From Hyphomicrobium sp. (GTDB lineage Bacteria > Pseudomonadota > Alphaproteobacteria > Rhizobiales > Hyphomicrobiaceae): a stretch of 23,283 nucleotides of DNA. The notes under the pieces are model-generated. The model was not told the origin of the DNA. It saw nothing but the letters and a program-made list of their open reading frames with translations, and searched no databases. Below, one piece after another: positions 1-6,784 of the stretch. The DNA is taken from the NCBI GenBank assembly GCA_030598645.1, contig JAUVPN010000003.1, forward strand, positions 1 to 23,283. Reading direction: 5' to 3'. Within the stretch, counting starts at the first letter, position 1. The number at the start of each line of letters is the position of its first letter. The translations under genes were made by a program, and so were the position numbers.

Positions 1-621
1 CTTCGGAGAAAGCCCTCAGTCTTCGAATTCCACCCCCAAAGTTGGTCAAGCTTAGCGGACAAGCCGACGGCCAAATACGGGTCGAATCTACAAGCCTGTG
101 GACGCACTAATGCCGCATGGAGAAGAGTCCCCGTGTTTCGGCGTTCCGATGACGTGTTGGTCGCAACATAGCCCAATGCTTGTTACGGCCGTGCAACAGT
201 GGACATCGCCAAGGCAGCCTAATTTGATCACGGCAGCGACGGGTGCCACGCATTGTTCGACGGGAACGGGCGGGTCGGCTTTTCGATCTATCGGAGTAAA
301 GCAGGTGATGTGCTACCACTAGTCGCGTGACCGCGAAGGTTGGCCCAAAAAGAGGGCGCCGGTCAGGCACTTGGGGGGATGGACCGGCGCCCTTTGATCG
401 CCACTGTGCCCCGGGGAAGGGCATTCTCCGCGAGGGAGAGGTGGAGAGTGGCCCACACCAATTCTGTGCGATGGCCAATTGCCGCTTCAATGGCCACAAC
501 ACGCATAGAAATTAAACAGATGGCGAGGCAAAGATTCAGTCCCCCATGTGGGTGACCTAAGGAGAGAAATGCGACGTACTAGCATGACAGATCTGAATAG
601 CCTCCAGATCAGCCCAAAGTC
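1..621. other. Left-edge stretch without a convincing gene
   Basis: No open frame here has a recognisable domain. The few short frames overlap one another on both strands and look like chance frames in GC-rich DNA. The only clear structure is the hairpin at 353-393. A short frame-1 stretch after a stop at 169-171 reads through 207, then TAA, then continues to a TGA at 328-330. It could be the decayed end of a gene, but I cannot name it. Confidence 0.5.
347..393 (-). terminator. GC-rich hairpin with T-run, terminator-like on the minus strand
   Basis: A perfect 12-bp inverted repeat (353-364 with 382-393, core GGGCGCCGGTC) encloses a 17-nt loop. Read on the minus strand, the stem is followed at once by C and five T (plus-strand AAAAA at 347-351), the classic form of an intrinsic terminator. 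On the plus strand the stem is followed by only three T, so it may act weakly in that direction. No intact gene ends into it; the nearest minus-strand stop is at 1261. It may mark a lost gene or bound a decayed segment. Confidence 0.6.
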
Positions 622-1092
622 ATGCGGGTATCCGTTCCTTCGCGTATTGCATCGGGGGTTGCCGCCTCCATTGGGGTGGTTTCGTTAGCTCTCGGCGCAA
701 CACCATCGACTGCTAAGGATCCCGGGCCCTACCGGGTGAGCGCCACTTGCAAGATCACTTTTAACAGTTTTGAGATCGGAACCCTAAGGTGCGACTCGAG
801 TGTGGGGCTCAGTGGGTACGTGGTGGAAAGCGAAGTGGAGCTTTCCGCGCTGTTCGGCGCCGTCTCCTGGAAGGGCGCAACGCGTGGCTCGGACACCATT
901 GATGGTGTGCGGCCTAAGCCAGTCAACTACACATTCAACTTTCAGGGCTCGACCGGCGCTGGTGCGGTGCAGATGGGATTCAATGAGGCCGCGGTCTCCT
1001 CTCTCAATCCGGCCCGCAAGGTCGGCATCTTCGACGTACAGCAGCCTTTCGATCTTGAACTCTACTATCGCCGCCAATGCGCCGCTCCATGA
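622..1092 (+). CDS. Secreted DUF3108-like protein, C-terminally truncated
   Basis: The 156-residue product starts with a signal peptide (hydrophobic segment about residues 10-26, Ala-X-Ala-like site near residue 31). It continues into a beta-rich domain with the DUF3108 pattern: a tyrosine-led first strand, a motif like EIGTLRC, and later KPVNYTFNFQ. DUF3108 proteins are predicted periplasmic proteins of unknown function in Proteobacteria. Family members run on through a strand like FDGxxRFDL into a C-terminal half. This frame reaches FDLELYYRRQ and stops five codons later, so roughly the last third is missing. That third, from a second copy, lies at about 2970-3290. No strong ribosome binding site precedes the ATG. 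It is probably a decayed gene, and any function of the remnant is unknown. Confidence 0.6.
   Translation: MRVSVPSRIASGVAASIGVVSLALGATPSTAKDPGPYRVSATCKITFNSFEIGTLRCDSSVGLSGYVVESEVELSALFGAVSWKGATRGSDTIDGVRPKPVNYTFNFQGSTGAGAVQMGFNEAAVSSLNPARKVGIFDVQQPFDLELYYRRQCAAP
1038..1077 (+). repeat. 40-bp direct repeat, copy A (DUF3108 overlap)
   Basis: This stretch matches 2975-3014 at 37 of 40 positions by eye. Both copies encode the DUF3108 strand that reads QQxFDLxLYYRRQ, in each gene's own frame. The similarity ends abruptly at the right side of both copies, after the Gln codon. It is therefore homologous coding sequence from two DUF3108 copies, not a transposon target duplication. Confidence 0.8.
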
Positions 1093-1119
1093 TTATTCGA
1101 GGGATTGGTCTGCTCGAAG

Positions 1120-1207
1120 CACGCAAGCAAAGAGAACTGCGATCTTTAGGTGCTTGGCGGACATGTCGCGCTCACATCGTCAGGTCGCAGTTCTCTTTGC
1201 TTGCGTG
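1120..1207. repeat. Perfect 23-bp inverted repeat with 42-nt spacer
   Basis: Positions 1120-1142 are the exact reverse complement of 1185-1207 (left arm begins CACGCAAGCAAAG). The spacer 1143-1184 shows no pairing of note. The structure lies between the broken end of the DUF3108 gene and the 3' end of the methyltransferase gene. No T-run follows either arm, so a simple intrinsic terminator is unlikely. It could be a bidirectional RNA hairpin, the end of a small palindromic element, or a fold-back scar from template switching. Confidence 0.85.
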
Positions 1208-1260
1208 GTTATAGGTATTCGCGAATATGCGTGCCAAGCTTACCGCAGAATAGAACGAGC

Positions 1261-2574
1261 TTAATTCTTTGAACTTTTTGCATCGATGACGTTAACCTCT
1301 GGTATGGGAACGACAAATTTGCCGCCCCAGTCGCCAACGTGGCTCATCTCCCCGATGATTTCGTCCTTAAGGTTCCACGGCAAAATGAGAATGTAGTCGG
1401 GCTTGGTGCTGCTGATGGCCTCTACGGGAAAAATTGGAACGTGTTGTCCAGGCGTGAAACGGCCTTGCTTGTAGGGATTACGATCGACAGTGAAATCAAG
1501 AAAGTCGGGACCAATGCCGCAATAGTTCAAGAGAGTATTACCCTTGCCTGGCGCACCGTAACCGCAAATCGTCTTGCCTTGTTCCTTCACGTTGATGAGA
1601 AAATCCAATAGCTTACGCTTTGTCCGTCTAACCTTCTGATCAAAATGCAAGTAGGTGCCTAAATCGCGGTAGCCAAACTCTTCCTCACGAGCGAGCAGCT
1701 CGGCCACGCGTGGCCCGGGTGTGTAGCTTGAGGCAGCGTGCGCCATATAAACCCTCAACGATCCGCCGTGTGTTCTCCACTCCTCCACGTCTATCAACTT
1801 GAGGCCGTGCCGATCAGCTATTTTCTCGATGGTAACAAGTGAAAAATAGGAGAAATGTTCGTGATAGATCGTGTCGAACTGGTTCTGCTCGATCAGTCGA
1901 TGTAGATGCGGAAACTCGAGCGTGATGACACCCTCCGGTTTCATAAGCATTCGCATTCCCGCGATAAAATCGTTTAGATCAGGCACTTGGGCCAGAACAT
2001 TTTTACCAGAGATCAGATCCGCTCGCTTACCCTCAGTCACAAGTTGTTGGGCGAGCCGCGTGCCAAAGAAGTCGACACGCGTAGGAATACCTTTGTCGAT
2101 CGCCGCCTTTGCGACGTTAGCGGCTGGTTCGATCCCGAGAACCGGAATGCCAAGTGGGAGAAAATGCTGAAGTAAATACCCGTCGTTGCTACCAACTTCC
2201 ACGACAAGGCTCGATTGGGCAAGCTTGAGGCGGGAAGCAATCATTTCGCAATAGGCTTTTGCATGCGCCACCCATGTCGTCGAGTATGACGAGAAGTAAG
2301 CATACTCTTCAAAGATATTCCTCGGGCTAACGTACTCCTTGAGCTGAACTAGAAAGCACTCGCTGCATACGAGCGCATGAAGCGGAAAATATGGCTCCAA
2401 GGCATCAAGCTGATCACTCGTTGGGAAGCTTTGGCATAAGGGAGACATACCGAGATTGGCAAATGTGTGCGCAATTTCGCTTTGACACAGCCTGCATCGG
2501 CACTTGCTCCTGCGCGAGATGCTGAGATCGCGGGCTTCGACGGCTTGCAGATTCATCGTGCTAACTCTAACCAT
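1261..2574 (-). CDS. Sugar C-methyltransferase (TylCIII/NovU type), SAM-dependent
   Basis: This 437-residue protein has the three-part build of nucleotide-sugar C-methyltransferases. The N-terminal zinc domain has cysteines at about 27, 30, 70 and 73 (CRLC and CSEC). The class I SAM-binding fold has motif I VVEVGSNDGYLL near residues 124-135. A C-terminal domain contains CGYGAPGKGNTLLN. The family hallmarks EHFSYFS (about 239-245) and HGGSLRV (about 269-275) are present. Relatives add a methyl branch to C-3 of dTDP-4-keto-deoxysugars using S-adenosylmethionine. The start could be 2574 or the in-frame ATG at 2556; neither has a strong ribosome binding site. It is transcribed opposite to its neighbours and sits between two pieces of DUF3108 genes. 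No deoxysugar 4,6-dehydratase was identified with certainty in the window, so the substrate is unknown. The family call is firm. Confidence 0.92.
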   Translation of the reverse strand: MVRVSTMNLQAVEARDLSISRRSKCRCRLCQSEIAHTFANLGMSPLCQSFPTSDQLDALEPYFPLHALVCSECFLVQLKEYVSPRNIFEEYAYFSSYSTTWVAHAKAYCEMIASRLKLAQSSLVVEVGSNDGYLLQHFLPLGIPVLGIEPAANVAKAAIDKGIPTRVDFFGTRLAQQLVTEGKRADLISGKNVLAQVPDLNDFIAGMRMLMKPEGVITLEFPHLHRLIEQNQFDTIYHEHFSYFSLVTIEKIADRHGLKLIDVEEWRTHGGSLRVYMAHAASSYTPGPRVAELLAREEEFGYRDLGTYLHFDQKVRRTKRKLLDFLINVKEQGKTICGYGAPGKGNTLLNYCGIGPDFLDFTVDRNPYKQGRFTPGQHVPIFPVEAISSTKPDYILILPWNLKDEIIGEMSHVGDWGGKFVVPIPEVNVIDAKSSKN

Positions 2575-2969
2575 CGCTTAGAGCCATACACACTGAGCGT
2601 AGAACTCGACTGCAAGAGACAACAGTTAAGCCCCGCTGTGTATGAGCAAACCTTCACGAAAAGAATGCGCTCCGCATGTGCTCGACGGAATCGCATCCAA
2701 GAGAGAAAACGGCATTCTTGGCCTGTACCGGGTAGGAAAAACTCAACTTTCTCAATAAATAATTCTTTTCGCGAGCTTTCGAACTTGCAGCGCTTTCGAT
2801 GATATTTCTATTACCTGTATCACTTAAGGTAAACGTACATTTAACCGATCAAGTTTTTGAACTCAATCTACAAAGCAAAAATTTACGGAAAGTATCTCCT
2901 ACCGCCATCAAGATATAATTGAGCTTAGTGTTGCTCTACGATTATCGCGGAGGCGGCTTATGATAGTGA
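2575..2969. other. AT-richer intergenic stretch upstream of the methyltransferase
   Basis: No gene was recognised. From about 2740 to 2930 the sequence is clearly more AT-rich than the rest of the window. It could hold the minus-strand promoter of the methyltransferase gene, but I see no convincing -35/-10 pair. Near 2950-2966 a plus-strand reading (RLMIV) may be frameshifted coding sequence belonging to the DUF3108 fragment that follows. Confidence 0.45.
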
Positions 2970-3290
2970 TACGGACAGCAGCGCTTCGATCTTGACCTCT
3001 ACTATCGCCGCCAACAGCCGCTCGGCAGGACACAAGCCATCGTGTGTTGTGTAGAGCACCGACCGATTGCGGGCTATCGCGCCAATGAGGAGACAAAGGC
3101 CATGTCGCGAAGCACGGGCATTGAGATTGCGTTTCGGACTGTCCCAGGCGCCGGTCTCATGGTGCCCGACGAGATCACGATCCAAACGCTCTTCTCAGGG
3201 CCGATCGCGGTCAATGCGCAAGAAGTCGACATCAAGACTTCAGACCACCGCAAGACGGCGTTCGTGAAAGAACGTGGCCGCTGGGGGCCG
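2970..3290 (+). pseudogene. C-terminal fragment of a second DUF3108 gene
   Basis: Read from 2970 the frame gives YGQQRFDLDLYYRRQ and then the typical DUF3108 C-terminal pattern. This includes a two-cysteine strand followed by HRPIAGYR, then GAGLMVPDEITIQTLF and strands ending near residue 100 (KTAFVK). Three in-frame stops sit just upstream (2961-2969), so no start or N-terminal half is available in this frame. One extra base near 2967-2970 may separate it from a short upstream extension. The frame stays open to 3371 and overlaps the next gene, but family resemblance ends near 3275. With the 622-1092 remnant it forms a broken pair flanking the methyltransferase. It is probably not expressed as a functional protein. 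Confidence 0.72.
2975..3014 (+). repeat. 40-bp direct repeat, copy B (DUF3108 overlap)
   Basis: Partner of 1038-1077, with three mismatches in 40 bases, in the same reading register relative to the DUF3108 motif. It shows that the two fragments overlap in family coordinates. They therefore derive from two gene copies, or from a duplication, rather than from one gene cut cleanly by an insertion. Confidence 0.8.
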
Positions 3291-3303
3291 CAAAGGTTAG
3301 TCG

Positions 3304-4815
3304 TTGGCGAGAAAACCAGGTTCAGCGACAGGGGAAGAACACTTGAAATTGCCGCCGCGCGTCGCCGGTAGCCTCCTCCGTAGTGCCCATTTCTATGTAG
3401 GCGCGCATGCACTGTCGGTCGTTCTTGCTCTGGTCTCGTTCATCTTGGCGACGTTGGTCGCATCAGCGATCACTACGGTGGTGCTGCCTCCGTCAGACCT
3501 CTCCGTCTTTACGTTGTTCGACGCGCTTGGTTTGCCTTTGTTCCTAGCCAGCTGTCTCGCCGTTGGCCTGTACAAAGGCGCCGGCCCGTCAACGTTCGAA
3601 CGACTGCGGCTTCGCGGCTTCGCGATCTTTCTGTTTATCACCGCAAAGCTGTTGCTGTGCGCGCTACTAGGGAGCATCGCCACCAAGCTTCCGGGAGCCG
3701 TCATCCTTAGCGTCCTTCTCGTGCCCACCGGTCTCTATCTGGAGATTTTGGTTCGTCAGCAGCTCACGACAAGTGCCAGCTGGGCTGCCCCTACCCTCGT
3801 GGTCGGCACGGATGACAGGGTACGCTCCATCTTCAAGCATTTGGACACACAGCCTGAGCTGGGACTCCGATCCGTTGGTCATCTCAGTGCGAACAAAAGC
3901 ATCATAATCGAAACAACGGGCAGTCGCCCGGAAAATCCGATCGACGCCCGTGTTTCAATGGGTAGTGCTTCAGAAAAACCGATCGACATCCGTGTCTTTG
4001 GTCGCGAAAACAAGTTTGAGTCGATCGTTCTGACGCACCCCGAGCAGTATCGGGCGCTCTCATGCTTCGATGGAACCGAGCTGGCCGGTTGCAGAAAGTT
4101 CATCGCTTATGATGTCGACAGGCTGCCAAGCCTTTGGCCGCGAACGCGAAGTTTGGGTGACAATGTGGTCATTGAGGCGCCAGGTGGGCTTCAGCTAAGA
4201 CGCAACCGGTGGCTCAAGCGCGCTACTGATATCGCTATCGGGGGGCCGGCACTGTTGTTGGTCCTCCCGCTCATTGCTGCCATGATGATAGCTATAAAGA
4301 TTATTGATCCCGGCCCTGCTTTTTTCCTGCAAAGGCGAATTGGGGCGGGCGGGCGACCGATCGAGGTTTTTAAGATTCGCACTATGTGTGTGGATGCCGA
4401 GCAGCGCCTCAAGAGTATCTGGCCGCCAGCCCGACTGCACGCGAGGAGTGGGAGCGCTATTGCAAACTGAAGGATGACCCGCGGGTGCTAACCGGCATAG
4501 GGAGGTTCCTTCGGCGCAGTAGCATCGATGAGCTCCCACAACTGTGGAACGTTTTGCGTGGGGATATGAGCATTGTCGGGCCCCGACCCCTCCCCCTATC
4601 ATCCTGAGAAATTCGATGAGTATTTCAGTCGAGAGTGCCAAAGCGTTCCCCCGGGACTGACCGGCCTGTGGCAGGTGACAGGCCGCAGCAACGGAGACCT
4701 TACGAGGCAGCGGGAACAGGATCTGTTTTACATACAGAACTGGTCCGCGTGGCTCGATCTCTACATTCTTCTCGAGACTCCTTTGGCTGTTTTCAGCTGC
4801 AATGGTGCGCGCTAG
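3304..4815 (+). pseudogene. WbaP-type polyprenyl-phosphate sugar-phosphate transferase, frameshifted
   Basis: Together three frames spell one initiating transferase of about 500 residues, the membrane enzyme that loads the first sugar phosphate onto undecaprenyl phosphate. The N-terminal part (TTG at 3304, preceded by AAAGG) has four hydrophobic segments and a nucleotide-binding-like middle. Then come the fifth membrane segment and the catalytic start (DPGPAFFLQRRIG, FKIRTM). Near 4408-4413 the frame shifts by -1. The next piece reads [28 protein letters not shown] and MSIVGPRP. In a run of five C at 4592-4596 the frame shifts by +1, restoring [22 protein letters not shown] and the C-terminal helix to TAG at 4815. 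The two shifts cancel. Either the gene is dead or these are two sequencing errors; the second lies in a homopolymer. Donor sugar unknown. Confidence 0.88.
3931..3997 (+). repeat. Imperfect 42-bp tandem duplication inside the transferase gene
   Basis: Bases 3931-3955 recur with a few changes at 3973-3997, an offset of 42 bases, giving ENPIDARV followed by EKPIDIRV in the protein. The offset is a multiple of three, so the frame is kept. It lies in the cytoplasmic linker ahead of the catalytic domain, where WbaP-type proteins vary in length. Confidence 0.65.
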
Positions 4816-5260
4816 ACCTTCGTCACAGGGAACTCCTGAAATCTTAACCACGACGAATTGAAAATCTTCTCTAAAGCGAAGATGAAGCTTATTAAAAATT
4901 TGGTAAGCATGCGCTTTTTGGCGAAAAGGAGTACGCACATAAGGCGGGCCAGGCAAGTCTGCCTTACGACCGTGCCTACTCCCATGGCGGCCTGCATTCG
5001 ATTTGCCGCAGTGGTTAGCCTGGTGAACAATGGGCATCCTGCGGACCCATTTCGCTGAATAGTGTTAATGCGAATGGATCGAAAATGGCATATGATTTGC
5101 AAAAATATTGGCGTGCAACGCAAATACGAGGCGGAGTTTTTTAGTTTGTTTCACAGATGCAGCAGCTTCTACTGTGGTGCGACACTTGAAGTCTGTGACA
5201 TCGCAAAAAAACCTTCGCCCAAATTTAGGTCGTCTTACGTTCCAGAAAGAAGAAAGACCA
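4816..5260 (+). other. Intergenic stretch ahead of the sugar-nucleotide cassette
   Basis: No gene was recognised. The open frame runs upstream of 5261, but its added residues have no family resemblance, so this is treated as leader. A TATGAT hexamer at 5091-5096 resembles a sigma-70 -10 box. The best -35 candidate (TTAATG, 5065-5070) is 20 bases away, so promoter assignment is weak. If real, it would drive the genes from 5261 onward. Confidence 0.35.
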
Positions 5261-6073
5261 ATGAAGACGGTTCTTTTCTGTGGCGGATTTGGAATGCGGA
5301 TACGCGATTATCCCGAGAGCGTCCCAAAGCCCATGATCCCCATTGGTGGAAGGCCTATAGTCTGGCATTTGATGAATTACTATAGCCAATTCGGGATGAC
5401 GGACTTCGTTCTTTGCCTAGGCTACAAGGCGAGCATAATAAAGGAATTCTTTTTCAATCTCCGACCGGAGACATACGCGGACTGCACGATCTCCTGTTCT
5501 CGTGACAACGTTGAACTGCTCGGCGATGCGCCTCAGGACTGGAAGGTTTCGCTGATCGACACCGGCGTTTCACATAATATCGGCGAGCGCCTCCTTGCGG
5601 TTCGAGAGCAGGTCCAGCACGAAGAGATATTCCTGGCAAATTACGCCGACGCACTTTGTGATCTTGATCTTAACCAGATGATTGAAGCATTCCGGGCCAG
5701 CGGAAAAACGGCGTGCGTCCTGGCGACCCGTCCACCGTTTTCCATGCACCTAATTGATATCGACGTTATAGGCCGAGTGAGAAAGATACGCGACAGCAAA
5801 GCTGCCAACTTGTGGATTAATGGCGGTTTCTTCATTTTCCGCAACCGCATTTTCGACTTCATCCGAGAAGGTGAGGAGCTAGTCGAGGAACCTTTCCAGA
5901 GACTTATCGATGCGGATGAACTTTTGGCATTCCGCTACGAAGGTTTTTGGCGCCCGATGGACACACTCAAAGACAAGCAAATTCTTGAGGATATGGTGGA
6001 GCGCGGAGAGATGCCCTGGCGAAATCCCCACGGTAGCTCCATAGGCTTCTCAACGGAATTGAGGGCCGGATGA
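5261..6073 (+). CDS. rfbF: Glucose-1-phosphate cytidylyltransferase (RfbF type)
   Basis: This 270-residue nucleotidyltransferase should make CDP-glucose from glucose-1-phosphate and CTP in the cytoplasm, the entry to CDP-deoxysugars. The N-terminus shows the family's GGFGMRIR and VPKPMIPIGGRPI (about residues 8-33), then NYADALCDLDL and the late WINGGFFIF and FWRPMDTLKDK. Length matches the family (about 257 residues). The ATG at 5261 begins right at the nucleotide-binding strand and follows a purine-rich AGAAAGAAGAAAGA. The longer upstream frame adds 51 residues without homology. Its stop overlaps the next ATG by four bases (ATGA), so it is coupled to the PIG-L gene. No certain CDP-glucose 4,6-dehydratase is present; the SDR at 6785 or a gene elsewhere could supply that step. 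Confidence 0.9.
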   Translation: MKTVLFCGGFGMRIRDYPESVPKPMIPIGGRPIVWHLMNYYSQFGMTDFVLCLGYKASIIKEFFFNLRPETYADCTISCSRDNVELLGDAPQDWKVSLIDTGVSHNIGERLLAVREQVQHEEIFLANYADALCDLDLNQMIEAFRASGKTACVLATRPPFSMHLIDIDVIGRVRKIRDSKAANLWINGGFFIFRNRIFDFIREGEELVEEPFQRLIDADELLAFRYEGFWRPMDTLKDKQILEDMVERGEMPWRNPHGSSIGFSTELRAG

Positions 6074-6726
6074 AGCCAGTTAGCCCTTTCCGACCCGGTG
6101 GTGCATTTTCGCTTCTGTGTATTGGCGCACATGCCGATGACATCGAAATCGGGGCTGGTGCAACGCTCCTGGGCTGGTTGGAGCAGCCGAATGTATGCGC
6201 GAGCGTGCATTGGGTCGTGCTAAGCGCTCCAGGTTCGAGAGCCGAGGAGGCGCGCTCATCTGCAGAAGCTCTGCTCTCTGGAATAGACAAAGCAACCATT
6301 GAGGTTTGTGCTTTCAACGACGCAGGCTTTCCTAACCAGGCTGGAAAACTTAAGGCCTGGTTCGAGTTTCTAAAAACACGAATTTCTCCTGACGTCATTC
6401 TTACTCACACGCGCGATGATGCGCACCAGGATCATCGGATGGTGGCGCAACTTACCTGGAATACGTTCCGCAACCACTTAATTCTCGAATACGAGATTCC
6501 AAAGTGGGACGGGGACCTGGGACGACCAAACACTTATGTGCCAGCTACGAGAGCAGTTATGGAACGCAAGCTTGCGCACCTGCAGAAGCATTTTCCGTCA
6601 CAGTCATGCAAGGACTGGTTTGACCGGGAGACATTTCATGGCCTTGCTAGGCTACGCGGCATGGAGTGCCGGGCGGAACAGGGTCTTGCGGAAGCCTTTC
6701 ATGCCCGAAAGCTGGTTCTCGAATGA
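6070..6726 (+). CDS. PIG-L family deacetylase
   Basis: The 218-residue protein carries the zinc-binding signatures of the PIG-L/LmbE fold: AHADD (residues 20-24, usually AHPDD) and HQDH (residues 119-122). Family members remove N-acetyl groups from GlcNAc-linked substrates, for example GlcNAc-PI, mycothiol precursors and bacillithiol precursors. Those in polysaccharide loci are presumed to deacetylate sugar intermediates. It starts inside the stop of the cytidylyltransferase gene (ATGA), a tight translational coupling that suggests both work on one pathway. The length is usual for the family. No signal peptide is visible, so a cytoplasmic substrate such as a nucleotide sugar or lipid-linked sugar is likely. 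The substrate is inference. Confidence 0.88.
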   Translation: MKPVSPFRPGGAFSLLCIGAHADDIEIGAGATLLGWLEQPNVCASVHWVVLSAPGSRAEEARSSAEALLSGIDKATIEVCAFNDAGFPNQAGKLKAWFEFLKTRISPDVILTHTRDDAHQDHRMVAQLTWNTFRNHLILEYEIPKWDGDLGRPNTYVPATRAVMERKLAHLQKHFPSQSCKDWFDRETFHGLARLRGMECRAEQGLAEAFHARKLVLE

Positions 6727-6784
6727 GTAGGGAGCTAGCAGGCCAACTACAAATTATCTCCGATGCCGTGGAGCAGACAAATCA

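Noticed and set aside
107..502. Minus-strand open frame of 131 codons at the left edge
   Set aside because: Arg/Pro-rich with no family resemblance, and it crosses the 12-bp inverted repeat at 353-393.
4195..5037. Long minus-strand open frame (280 codons) opposite the transferase gene
   Set aside because: It is antisense to the WbaP-type catalytic domain, has no family pattern, and is rich in Arg, Pro and Cys as expected of a shadow frame.
4858..5058. 66-codon frame upstream of the cytidylyltransferase as a transposase start or small gene
   Set aside because: A faint likeness to transposase helix-turn-helix starts did not hold up on inspection; no conserved motif was found.
5108..5260. 51-residue N-terminal extension of the cytidylyltransferase
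   Set aside because: The family begins at the MKTVLFCGG strand, and the ATG at 5261 has a purine-rich site ahead of it.
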